64,000 bases of DNA from Acidobacteriota bacterium (lineage in GTDB: Bacteria > Acidobacteriota > Blastocatellia > Pyrinomonadales > Pyrinomonadaceae), in contig JAHBSK010000001.1 in assembly GCA_019639175.1 (NCBI GenBank), positions 496,001 through 560,000 on the forward strand, given 5' to 3'. Position numbers and translations under genes: made by a program. Shown here piece after piece: positions 15,845-24,137 of the stretch; position 1 is the stretch's first letter; each line of letters starts with the position of its first letter. The notes below the pieces were generated by a model. That model worked only from the letters and a program-made list of their open reading frames with translations. It was not told the origin of the DNA and did not search any database.

Positions 15845-17269
15845 GTGAATATACAGGGTTTTCGCCAGCTTTTTCGCCTTCGTGACCTTCGCGGAGTCAT
15901 ATTCGGCGTTATTGTGATAGTCGGCGGAGGCGTTCTCTCGGCGGTAACGGTTTATGCTCACCGGACGGAGCAGACGAGGCTTGCAGCCGCTACGGCTGCC
16001 ATTTCGCTGATCTTTGTCCTGCTTATTCTCATCTTCGTTGTGCCGCCGCTTGCCCGAAACGCCAGCAAGGAAGCGTCTCAGCTAAATCTCCCGTTCGAGT
16101 TCACAATGGGCGGCGCCGTTATGTTCGGCCTGTTGCTGATAGTCGGGTTTTCCGCGTGGAACACGGGAAACAATCTGTTGTTCCTGATACTTTCCTTCCT
16201 TACCGCTGCAATGATAATCGGCTTTGTCGCCGGTGCTCTGATGCTGAAAAAGGTTGATGTAAAGATGCGCTTTCCCGAAACGATCTTTGCCGGCGAACCG
16301 ACCCCGATATATGTCAGCCTCCAGAACCGCAAACGTGTTTTTCCGAGCTTTTCGGTCGTTGCCGAGGTTCGCGGAAAAAAGCGCGAGGAATCGGTCGCAG
16401 CCGGTGAACTTCGCGGCCTGCTGCCCGGTTTTATCGCAAAACGCCTTTCAAAAGCTCCCGTTCTTCGCAGAACGCTGGACTATTTCTCGCACATTCCCCG
16501 CGACCGGACGGCGGAACGGCGGTCGGAACACGTATTTCCTGAGCGTGGCCGATTTTTGATAAAGGATTTTGAAATATCGACCCGTTTTCCATTCGCATTT
16601 TTTCGCCATCGCCGTCGGCTTCCGGCAAAAGAGACAGAGCTGGTCGTGTTTCCCCGACGCGAGCCGATAGAGGGCAGGATCGAGAAAATGGCGATGGAAG
16701 CCGGCAAGGTCGTCGTCAACAAACGCGGCAGCGGCCAAGACCTGCTGGCTCTGCGCGGGTATCTGCCAAATGACGATCTGAGGCGTGTTGACTGGAAAGC
16801 GACGGCGCGTTCGCGGACGCTGATGGTCCGTGAATATGCCGCCGAAGATGACCGAAAGGTCGTTATAATACTGGATGACCGCGTTCCCGCGGCGGAACGG
16901 CCAGGCATGACCATCCGTGAAAAATTGAATGCCGAACAGGAAGGCGAAGAGCCGATGCGTTCGGAACGTTTTGAGGCCGCCGTAAGACGGACGGCGGCGC
17001 TTTTGAATCATTTTGGCGAAGCACAGGCGGAAATAACATTTTTGGCGGGTTCGTCTTCGGGCATCGTCGGCATGGGTTCCGACCACGTTCATGAATGCCT
17101 GCGAAGACTGGCCGTTATCGAGCCTTTATGGGTCGAGGACGGCGGCAGCCATCTGGCGGCCGATCCGGACGATATAAGGAAAAACGCATCCGTTTTCCTG
17201 GTTTCGGCATTCCCAAAGGCGGAATTGCCGCCCGAGGTCGCCCCGAGAGCGGTCATTTATCATATTTAG
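15845..17269 (+). CDS. DUF58 domain membrane protein, MoxR partner
   Basis: 474 aa. Two pairs of hydrophobic segments lie near the N-terminus (about residues 17-70 and 85-140), then a beta-rich region. The DUF58 motif LRRVDWKATARSRTLMVREY is at about 311-330. The C-terminal part resembles a von Willebrand A fold but with few MIDAS residues (VVIILDDR). DUF58 proteins are commonly co-encoded with MoxR and transglutaminase proteins. The start is GTG at 15845, 20 bases after the methyltransferase stop. Confidence 0.85.
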   Translation: MNIQGFRQLFRLRDLRGVIFGVIVIVGGGVLSAVTVYAHRTEQTRLAAATAAISLIFVLLILIFVVPPLARNASKEASQLNLPFEFTMGGAVMFGLLLIVGFSAWNTGNNLLFLILSFLTAAMIIGFVAGALMLKKVDVKMRFPETIFAGEPTPIYVSLQNRKRVFPSFSVVAEVRGKKREESVAAGELRGLLPGFIAKRLSKAPVLRRTLDYFSHIPRDRTAERRSEHVFPERGRFLIKDFEISTRFPFAFFRHRRRLPAKETELVVFPRREPIEGRIEKMAMEAGKVVVNKRGSGQDLLALRGYLPNDDLRRVDWKATARSRTLMVREYAAEDDRKVVIILDDRVPAAERPGMTIREKLNAEQEGEEPMRSERFEAAVRRTAALLNHFGEAQAEITFLAGSSSGIVGMGSDHVHECLRRLAVIEPLWVEDGGSHLAADPDDIRKNASVFLVSAFPKAELPPEVAPRAVIYHI

Positions 17270-17332
17270 GGCGGTTTCAGGCTGCTCATATGGCAAAGCA
17301 TGAAAAGATGGCTGATAAAGGTTGTTGAAGAA

Positions 17333-17399
17333 CTATGTGTCCTATGTCTCTATGTGGTTATCACTGCTTTTAGACCACATAGAAACATAGAGCACATAG
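17333..17399. repeat. Word-repeat palindrome, ACATAG family, copy 1 (solo)
   Basis: Left arm 17333-17359 and right arm 17374-17399 are inverted copies with three mismatches in 26 bases. Each arm iterates CTATGTG / CTATGT. The same element occurs twice around the GxxExxY gene (44970-45036 and 45456-45522), where it is in the opposite arm order. Here it has no cargo gene. Confidence 0.9.
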
Positions 17400-17491
17400 G
17401 TATTTACCATACGTTCGATGCGTAACCGCTCTGGGACAGCATTTATCCCGAATTACGCATTAGAAACACCACGGCGAAAGGCCGAACCGAC

Positions 17492-17571
17492 CTAACAGTT
17501 AATAGTCATACAGTTTACAGTTATTAGTTCTTTAACTGAAAACTAAAAACTGACCAACTATCAACTGTTAG
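17492..17571. repeat. Word-repeat palindrome, CAGTT/AACTG family
   Basis: CTAACAGTT (17492-17500) pairs exactly with a TTAG-ending arm finishing at 17571, followed inwards by ATAGT, CAGTTT and TTAGTT blocks in both arms. The arms are built from iterated CAGTT/TTAGTT words. Imperfect, about 35 bases per arm. Confidence 0.8.
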
Positions 17572-17746
17572 AAACCAAAATAGATCCGCCTGATCTGCTG
17601 CCGAGAAAGAATGTTTTGTTTAGATATTCAAAACAGCGGTCAGTTTTTAGCGTGCAGTATATGCGATCATAAAAATCGTTCTGGAGAGTGAATTGTGTCA
17701 CAAGAATGCTTTTCGTGGTGTATTCTCATCGGAAGGGCATTTTCGG

Positions 17747-18331
17747 ATGCTGAAAATGGGCAAGGTGACGGAAACATTAGTGGACTCAATGTCCGAACAG
17801 CTAGCGGCAGTAAAGGCGACGGAGAATATCGGGTTTGAGGAGGCTTTCACGCTGCACCATCGAACTGTGTTTCGTGCCGCGCGATCTGTTGTTTACGATA
17901 CCGGACTGGCCGAGGACATCACACAGGAAACCTTCATCAGGCTTTATCAGCACATCGATTCGATAAAAGATCAGGAAATGCTGAGGCCGTGGCTGATACG
18001 CGTTGCCCTGAACCTTGCCAAAAACACGGTCAGAGGCAATATAAGGGCGAACACACGGGACGAGAATTACGTCAAAGAAACAATGGCGAACGCGGTCGTT
18101 TCGGTCGAGGCCGAATTTGAGGAAAAGACCGGCATCAGTGAGATAAACAGGGCTTTATGCCGCATCCGCGAACCATTGCGAAGCTGCCTGGTACTTAAAC
18201 AGCAGGGGCTTTCGTACAAAGAGATAGCCGAAAGCCTTTCGCTGAATGAAACCAGCATAGGAACCTACGTCGCCAGGGCAAGGCAGGAGTTCCTCAGGTT
18301 TTACGGAAAGACCGGGAAGGAGAATTTATGA
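17747..18331 (+). CDS. ECF-type RNA polymerase sigma factor
   Basis: Sigma-70 family factor of the extracytoplasmic-function type. Region 2 is AEDITQETFIRLYQHID, preceded by EEAFTLHHRTVFRAARSV. Region 4 reads LVLKQQGLSYKEIAESLSLN then ETSIGTYVARARQEFLRFY, a helix-turn-helix for -35 recognition. The open frame starts with a TTG at 17693, but the ATG at 17747 has AAGGG nine bases upstream and is preferred (194 aa). It overlaps the anti-sigma gene by 4 bases, the usual layout for a coupled pair. Confidence 0.9.
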   Translation: MLKMGKVTETLVDSMSEQLAAVKATENIGFEEAFTLHHRTVFRAARSVVYDTGLAEDITQETFIRLYQHIDSIKDQEMLRPWLIRVALNLAKNTVRGNIRANTRDENYVKETMANAVVSVEAEFEEKTGISEINRALCRIREPLRSCLVLKQQGLSYKEIAESLSLNETSIGTYVARARQEFLRFYGKTGKENL

Positions 18332-19200
18332 AAGGAAATTGTGTCGATATAGGGATCATTCAGGCTTTTCTGGATGGAGAGGTGTCGCCGGAGCGATCCG
18401 TGGCGGTCTCGGCCCATATTTCCGATTGTGAGGATTGCTCGCTGCTGCTGGTACAGGCCGAGGAAGAAAATGCCCTTGTCTTTTCGGTTCTGGATGGCGA
18501 GATGAACGCGATGGTGCCGACACAGCGGTTGTGGGCAAGCATCAATGAATCGCTTGAAAAAGAGAATGTTCGGCGGCCGTTTTTTGCCGGCCTGTTCGAC
18601 CTGATCTCAGCATCATTTTTAAGCCCGACATTGTCGGCAGCGGCGGGGCTGATCGTTCTTGTGCTGGCCGGTTCGTTATTTTGGAGCCTGCGGCCCGGTG
18701 AAACGGTTCCTGTGGCGGATGTTGCCGCTACCACGCCAAAGGCCGTTGAAAAGACCGAGGCAACAGCAGCAGTGCCGCAGATTGTCGCCGCCGGTGAGGA
18801 CGAAACCGCTGCATCTGTCGAATCTCCGGCGCCGGAACAGCCAAGGCCGGTGACGGCGGATATGCCGCGTCGGGCTGTGCCGCGAACGCGCACAGCCGGT
18901 TCGGGTACGGTCATGACGGCAAGGTACATTCCGGGTGAGGAAAGCTATATAAACACCATTGCCGACCTTAATACGGCGGTCGATGGCAGCAAGGACAACG
19001 TCTTGCCGCCTGCTTCACGCATCGCTTTTGAACGCGACATGGCTTTGGTGGACGACGCCATTCGGCGAATGCGCGCCGTCGTTGCCAAAGACCCGAATAA
19101 CAGAGCGGCCCGGCAGGTGCTTTACGGAGCCTATCAGGACAAGATCGACCTGCTTAATTCAGTGGGCCGCCGCGATGAATTGATGGCAAGCCTGCAATAG
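18328..19200 (+). CDS. Membrane anti-sigma factor with zf-HC2 domain
   Basis: 290 aa. The N-terminal zinc-binding anti-sigma motif is HISDCEDCSLLLV (about residues 30-42), which would hold the sigma factor from the previous gene. One membrane span follows at about 101-118 (SAAAGLIVLVLAGSLFW). The periplasmic part is a Pro/Ala/Thr-rich linker and a helical C-terminal region (ERDMALVDDAIRRMRAVVAK). It overlaps the sigma gene by 4 bases. Signals sensed are unknown. Confidence 0.87.
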   Translation: MKGNCVDIGIIQAFLDGEVSPERSVAVSAHISDCEDCSLLLVQAEEENALVFSVLDGEMNAMVPTQRLWASINESLEKENVRRPFFAGLFDLISASFLSPTLSAAAGLIVLVLAGSLFWSLRPGETVPVADVAATTPKAVEKTEATAAVPQIVAAGEDETAASVESPAPEQPRPVTADMPRRAVPRTRTAGSGTVMTARYIPGEESYINTIADLNTAVDGSKDNVLPPASRIAFERDMALVDDAIRRMRAVVAKDPNNRAARQVLYGAYQDKIDLLNSVGRRDELMASLQ

Positions 19201-19204
19201 TTTT

Positions 19205-20251
19205 TTGACGGGCGACGAAAAAAAAGATTTGAAGAAACATCTTTACAGATACATATTGACCGCGTTTGCGGGAACGATGCTTTTCGCGGCGGCGGCTGAC
19301 GCCCAGCGAACCGTACGGCCAACGCCAGCGCCGCCAAAACCTCCCGTCAGTCCGCCAAAGATCACCGCTTTGGGCAGCGTGTTCGGTTCGCGTTCTGCTG
19401 CCGAGGACAGCGAACTCAGCATTGCCGTTGCTCCGAAAACGAATATCAAATTGTGTATCGGCGAGGCATCGCTGAAGGTGAACGGCTGGGCCAGAAGCGA
19501 GATCAGGGTCTTTGTTCGCGGCGGCGTCAAATTTCAGTTCCGCGTTCTGGAACGTGATAAGACGAGCGACCTGCCAAGCTGGGTTTGGGTATCGCGAGCG
19601 GGCAATGCGTCAGGGTCTGAATGCATCTCGGCTGATGAGATCGAGATGGACGTCCCCATTGATTCGGTTTTGACAATAGACGGACGCGTGACCGATGTGG
19701 TGATCGATTCCATAACCCGGACCGAAGTAAAGATCGTCGAGGGCAATATACTGATGCGCAACATCAGCGGCGGCATCAAGGCAACGACCTATCAGGGCAA
19801 TTTGCTTGTGGAAAATTCACGCGGTGCCGTCTCGCTGGAAAGCACAACGGGGCATATTGCCGCCGTCGGTGTCGAATCGGGCCAGGCCGGAGATGTGTTT
19901 CGCGCCAAAACGGCCAGCGGTGCAATAACCATCCGTGAGGCCGCCTATCGCCAGATGGAGATAAACTCGATATCCGGTTCGCTGGCCTATGACGGAAAGC
20001 TGACACCGGGCGGCATGTATTCCTTCAAGACCTCAAACGGTTCGATCCTGATGACATTGCCGGAGGACATTTCCGCGCGGTTCAATGCCTCGTACGGTTT
20101 CGGTTCATTTCAGACGGCGTTCCCGATCACGATAACGCAAAAGACCGATGTGCCCGGAAGCCGTACCTTTGTGGGAACTTTTGGCAAAGGCGAGGCCAGC
20201 GTCACATTGCAGACCGTTCGCGGCAGCATCGGCCTGGCGAAAAAGGAATGA
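19205..20251 (+). CDS. Exported DUF4097-like beta-helix protein
   Basis: 348 aa. The signal peptide (about residues 15-34) ends ADAQ, followed by a Pro-rich stretch. From about residue 140 there are stacked beta repeats such as GNILMRNISGGIKATTYQGN and LLVENSRGAVSLESTTGHIA, typical of DUF4097/DUF4098 adhesin-like domains. It is the third gene of the sigma / anti-sigma operon and is likely its target or sensor. The frame starts with TTG at 19205; a TTG at 19229 is an alternative. Neither has a clear ribosome site. Confidence 0.75.
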   Translation: MTGDEKKDLKKHLYRYILTAFAGTMLFAAAADAQRTVRPTPAPPKPPVSPPKITALGSVFGSRSAAEDSELSIAVAPKTNIKLCIGEASLKVNGWARSEIRVFVRGGVKFQFRVLERDKTSDLPSWVWVSRAGNASGSECISADEIEMDVPIDSVLTIDGRVTDVVIDSITRTEVKIVEGNILMRNISGGIKATTYQGNLLVENSRGAVSLESTTGHIAAVGVESGQAGDVFRAKTASGAITIREAAYRQMEINSISGSLAYDGKLTPGGMYSFKTSNGSILMTLPEDISARFNASYGFGSFQTAFPITITQKTDVPGSRTFVGTFGKGEASVTLQTVRGSIGLAKKE

Positions 20252-20276
20252 CCCGTCCACGCAATTTCAACGGCTG

Positions 20277-20573
20277 TTAAAATTCACCCAGATTTCTGCC
20301 CGTTCTCTGTTCAAACAGGTCTGACATTGAGGCAATGTCAGGGCCGCTTTCATCCCGCGTCAATCTTTCCACTCGCCACATCGGGATAAAATAGTCGGTC
20401 ATCGGCAGATAAGGCTTGTCGTTGGCGATGGCCGCGCACCAGTCATCAAAATACGACAGGTCGATGGCCCGCAGCGATATGCCCGCGGTCGAGATCTCGT
20501 CCAATATTCCCATCAGCTTTTCACGCGGCGAATGCAGCACCGCTATGACCGGTTCACCATTTCCTATTTTCAT
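20277..20573 (-). CDS. Conserved hypothetical protein
   Basis: 98 aa from the ATG at 20573; the frame is open to 20624 but without sensible sequence. The protein reads IAVLHSPREKLMGILDEIST then AIDLSYFDDWCAAIANDK and FIPMWRVERLTRDE. I recall similar short proteins in other acidobacteria but know no function. No membrane segment or metal motif is present. It is convergent with the DUF4097 gene and divergent from the Rad50-like operon. Confidence 0.6.
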   Translation of the reverse strand: MKIGNGEPVIAVLHSPREKLMGILDEISTAGISLRAIDLSYFDDWCAAIANDKPYLPMTDYFIPMWRVERLTRDESGPDIASMSDLFEQRTGRNLGEF

Positions 20574-20699
20574 TTTTCGTCTGGCCCCTAAATAAACCAA
20601 TAGCACGACGTGTCTAAAAAGCAAATACGGTACTGACGTTTAGTTTTTCTCCGCCGCTGAACTAAAATCTTATTTACAGGCACAGTGAACGGACGCGCA

Positions 20700-23348
20700 A
20701 TGCACATTAAGCGGCTCGAAATAGAGAATATCAAATCGCACGCCTCATCGGTGTTCGAGTTTTCGCTCGGCACGACCGCGATCACCGGCGAGAACGGCGC
20801 CGGAAAGACCACGGTCATAGAGGCGATAGCGTGGACGCTTTTCGACCTGCTCAATTATAAAAAAGATGATTTTGTCCGCCGCGGGGCCAAAAAAGGCTCT
20901 GTCCGCGTAATGTTTGAAAGCGGTCTGGACGAACGCGATTACATCGTCTATCGCGATACCGGAACGGGATATTATGTGATAGATCCCGCCCTAAACACTC
21001 GTATTGCGGATAAAAAAGAAGAGGTCACACGCTTTCTGTGGCAGCATTTGGGTGTGGAGCCGGGAACCGATCTGGAATCGCTTTTTACGCATGCCATCGG
21101 CGTTCCGCAGGGAACATTTACGGCAATATTTCTGGCTGCGGCGGCGGAGCGAAAACGCACGTTCGACACGCTGTTAAAGGTCGAGGAATATCGTCGCGGG
21201 GCCGAGGAATTGTTAAAGACGCAGCGGTTCATCGACAACCGTATGAGCGACATTCGCGAACGCATTGCCCGCGCCGAGGGCGAATTGGCAAAGGCCGATG
21301 AGGTGAACAGGGAACACGAGGAATTGTCGGGCGAAGTATCACGGCTCGAAGCCGAAAGCCTTTCGCTGGAAGGAGCGATAAAAGAGGTTGAGGGCGAACT
21401 TGGCCGCCTCGATGAACAGGCGGAGCGTTTGCTCGCGGCGCAAAAGACGGTGGAATCGGCAAAAGCGGAAATGGAACGCGCCGAGTTCGTTCTGAAACAG
21501 AGCGATGAAGAACTGGCGCGTGCCGCCGAGGCGTCGGATCGGATCGACGCTCTGCGTCCTGACTCGGAACGGCACTCCGCCGCCGTCGGCCTGCTCGGCA
21601 ATTTGGAAAAGAACCGCGAAGAGCGTGACCGGCTGCGTGCGGAATTGTCAAAACTCGAAGCGGCCATTTCAAAGCCCCAGACCGAGGAAAAGCATATTCG
21701 GCAGCGGATCGGCGATCTGCAAAACGCACGCGACGAGGTGGAAAAGCTGCGGCCGCTGGTGTCAGAACAAGAGACATTGGAAAAAAAGATTGGTGAACTG
21801 CGTGAAAATGCCGCAAAGATCAATGTTGCGTTGCGACAGAAAGAAAGCCTTGACCAAAAGCTCGCTGCTCTGCGCGAGGCGTTTGCAAAGAACCGCGATG
21901 CATTGTCCGACGCGCGCAAAAATGCCGAAGGAGCGGATCAGCTTGCCGTGCTGCAAGGGCGTGAGACGGCCGTTGGGAATGACCTTGCAAGGCTTCGTGC
22001 AACGCTGGAACGCGATGAGAAATTTCAGAGCGAGGTTCGCAATGGGCTTTGCCCGATACTTTCCGAAAAATGCCTGAACCTAAAGGAAGGGCAGACGCTG
22101 GAAGGCTTTCTTTCGACCCAGTTCGAAGAACTACGGGCTGACATAAAAACGCTTGAGGCAGAACAGGCCAGACTGTCCGTTCGTGTCAAAGTGTCGCGCG
22201 AGGCTGAAATATTTCAGGCAAAGATCGGCCCGCTTGAGGAACGCTATCGCGAAATCGAGGAAGAGGGCAAACGGCTTCGCGAGGAACACGATGCTTTGCA
22301 GAAACAGTCTGAGAACGCCGATAAGGACGCTGCCGAGTTGTCGGAAGCAGAGAACAGGCTTGCATCGCTTGGCGACCCTCGCGGCAGGATCATTCTTTTA
22401 GAAAAAGAACTTGGCCGTGAAGCGGAAATAAAGACATCACTGGCCGCGATAGAAGCCGAGATCAAAAAGCTTTCAGAAGATACGGAACGCCTGAACGCTG
22501 AGATGGGCAAATACATTGAGCTTGACGCTCAGTGGGCCGAAGCCGCTCGTATTCGTGAGGAAACTTCAGAGGCAAACAAGCAGTTCCTTGTTGCCGAAGC
22601 GGCTGCACGTCGGCTTCCTGAACTTGAGGCCGCAAATGCTGCTGCAAAAACAAAGGCTGCGGTTGCCGGAGAAAAACTTTTGCTTGCCGAAAAAGAGTTT
22701 GACACCTTGAAAGGTGAATACGACCGCGAGCGTCACGTTGCGGCAAGGGCCGAGCTTCTGGAACTGCAAAAAAGGCTTGCAGGGCTTAGTGTCAGGCTCG
22801 AAACGGCACGTCAGCGGCTGGCAGAGCTTGCAAAGGCCATCGCCGCCATCGAGGAAAAACGCAGGGAGCTTGCCGCCGAACTGGCCGAACGCGAACGGCT
22901 TGAAAAAACGCTGGAAACGACGGTCTTTATTCGTGATACGCTTAAAGAGGCCGCGCCGCTGGTTGCCCGAAACTATGTCCGGCACGTTTCGGTCGAGGCA
23001 AATCAGCTTTTCCGCGACATAGCCGGAAATGCCGAGGCAACGCTGAAATGGAACGACGATTACGGCATCGTCCTGGAAGAAGGCGGTTATGAACGCCCTT
23101 TTGCAAATCTTTCCGGCGGCGAACAGATGGCGGCGGCACTTTCCGTCAGGCTTGCCCTGTTGAAACAGCTTTCTGACATCCGCATCGCGTTTTTCGATGA
23201 ACCGACAACCAACATGGACGCCGAACGCCGCGAAAATCTGGCAATGCAGATCGGCCGCATAACCCACTTTAACCAGCTTTTTGTCATCTCACATGATGAT
23301 ACGTTTGAGGGGTATATGGATAATGAGATAACGGTGGAGAAAATATGA
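20700..23348 (+). CDS. Rad50/SbcC-like SMC-family ATPase
   Basis: 882 aa ATPase with split ABC heads and a long coiled coil. Walker A GENGAGKTT is at 30-38, the signature NLSGGEQMAAALS and Walker B IAFFDEPTTNMD lie near residues 800-835, and H-loop ISHDDTF is near the end. The coil is broken near residue 450 by CPILSEKC, where Rad50 normally carries the CxxC zinc hook. Rad50/SbcC proteins tether and process DNA ends with the Mre11/SbcD nuclease. No SbcD gene is adjacent; instead a membrane protein and RNase HI follow in the same operon. The frame opens with GTG at 20685; ATG 20700 starts at the domain. Confidence 0.88.
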   Translation: MHIKRLEIENIKSHASSVFEFSLGTTAITGENGAGKTTVIEAIAWTLFDLLNYKKDDFVRRGAKKGSVRVMFESGLDERDYIVYRDTGTGYYVIDPALNTRIADKKEEVTRFLWQHLGVEPGTDLESLFTHAIGVPQGTFTAIFLAAAAERKRTFDTLLKVEEYRRGAEELLKTQRFIDNRMSDIRERIARAEGELAKADEVNREHEELSGEVSRLEAESLSLEGAIKEVEGELGRLDEQAERLLAAQKTVESAKAEMERAEFVLKQSDEELARAAEASDRIDALRPDSERHSAAVGLLGNLEKNREERDRLRAELSKLEAAISKPQTEEKHIRQRIGDLQNARDEVEKLRPLVSEQETLEKKIGELRENAAKINVALRQKESLDQKLAALREAFAKNRDALSDARKNAEGADQLAVLQGRETAVGNDLARLRATLERDEKFQSEVRNGLCPILSEKCLNLKEGQTLEGFLSTQFEELRADIKTLEAEQARLSVRVKVSREAEIFQAKIGPLEERYREIEEEGKRLREEHDALQKQSENADKDAAELSEAENRLASLGDPRGRIILLEKELGREAEIKTSLAAIEAEIKKLSEDTERLNAEMGKYIELDAQWAEAARIREETSEANKQFLVAEAAARRLPELEAANAAAKTKAAVAGEKLLLAEKEFDTLKGEYDRERHVAARAELLELQKRLAGLSVRLETARQRLAELAKAIAAIEEKRRELAAELAERERLEKTLETTVFIRDTLKEAAPLVARNYVRHVSVEANQLFRDIAGNAEATLKWNDDYGIVLEEGGYERPFANLSGGEQMAAALSVRLALLKQLSDIRIAFFDEPTTNMDAERRENLAMQIGRITHFNQLFVISHDDTFEGYMDNEITVEKI

Positions 23349-23674
23349 AGCTGATCAAATATATAGCGTTTCTGGTAGGATCACTGTCGGTAACGGCGGT
23401 ATTTATAGCTCTGAATATTCGCAGCTATCAGATCGAAAGCAATAAATACTATGGAGTCAATGGCCTTTCTCAGTTTGAGGCATCTCACTCGGGGTTTTAT
23501 TGGGGTTTTCCGATTACCTCATTTTATGAGGGAACGTGCTTTCCTTGCGGCGGGCTGCTTGAGCAGATATGTATCGGCGCGAATGCTTTTATTTGGGTGT
23601 TCTCAGCTTTTATCGCACGCTATATCTTAAAAAGGATCGTAGAAAATCGATTTATTTCATCGGATTACAAGTAG
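23345..23674 (+). CDS. Small two-span membrane protein
   Basis: 109 aa. Hydrophobic segments at about residues 5-23 and 78-93 flank an extracytoplasmic loop with FYEGTCFPCGG, where two Cys could form a disulfide. It overlaps the Rad50-like gene by 4 bases and precedes rnhA by 4 bases, so it is in their operon. I do not recognise a family and infer no function. Confidence 0.6.
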   Translation: MKLIKYIAFLVGSLSVTAVFIALNIRSYQIESNKYYGVNGLSQFEASHSGFYWGFPITSFYEGTCFPCGGLLEQICIGANAFIWVFSAFIARYILKRIVENRFISSDYK

Positions 23675-23678
23675 TTAA

Positions 23679-24137
23679 ATGAAACAAGTAACAATAGTCT
23701 GCGACGGTTCAAGTCTTGGCAACGGCAAGGGAAATCCGCGTGCGGCGGCGGTTGCCATGCTTGGGTTCAAGGGATATTGGAAGGCATTCGGCGAATATCT
23801 TGGAAACGCGACCAATCAGCAGGCTGAGATCGCGGCGGCGGCGCTGGGCCTTGAAAATCTGAAAGAGCCGTGTAAAGTGAAAATATTGTCCGATTCACGC
23901 TATGTTGTTGAAACGATGGGCGGAACGTGGAAACGAAAGACCAATCACGATTGGTGGTCTCGTTTGGACAAGGCGGCTGCCAAACATTCGATAGACTGGC
24001 AATGGATAAAAGGCCACGCCGGCCACGAGATACAGGAAATAGTGGACAAAACGGCAAGGAAAATAGCCAGTGAGGGCCGCGTTGACGCGGAGATGCTCGA
24101 AGACGTCGTGCTGGACATCGGCGTCATGGAGATATGA
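23679..24137 (+). CDS. rnhA: Ribonuclease HI
   Basis: 152 aa RNase H fold that cleaves the RNA strand of RNA-DNA hybrids. The catalytic carboxylates are visible: Asp9 in CDGSSLGNG, Glu50 in NQQAEIAAA, Asp72 in LSDSRYVVE and Asp123 in EIVDKTAR, with the assisting His in KGHAGH (113-116). Length matches bacterial type 1 enzymes. It sits in an operon with a Rad50-like ATPase, suggesting a shared role in removing RNA-containing structures from DNA, which is inference. Its stop overlaps the next ATG (ATGA). Confidence 0.92.
   Translation: MKQVTIVCDGSSLGNGKGNPRAAAVAMLGFKGYWKAFGEYLGNATNQQAEIAAAALGLENLKEPCKVKILSDSRYVVETMGGTWKRKTNHDWWSRLDKAAAKHSIDWQWIKGHAGHEIQEIVDKTARKIASEGRVDAEMLEDVVLDIGVMEI

Larger units (their letters stand above)
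17270..17746. other. Long intergenic region carrying two word-repeat palindromes
   Basis: About 470 bp between the DUF58 gene and the sigma-factor start. It holds the palindromes at 17333-17399 and 17492-17571, listed separately. The stretch 17640-17700 includes CAGTATATGCGATC, similar to the half-site between ndh and hicA. I see no gene. Confidence 0.6.
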
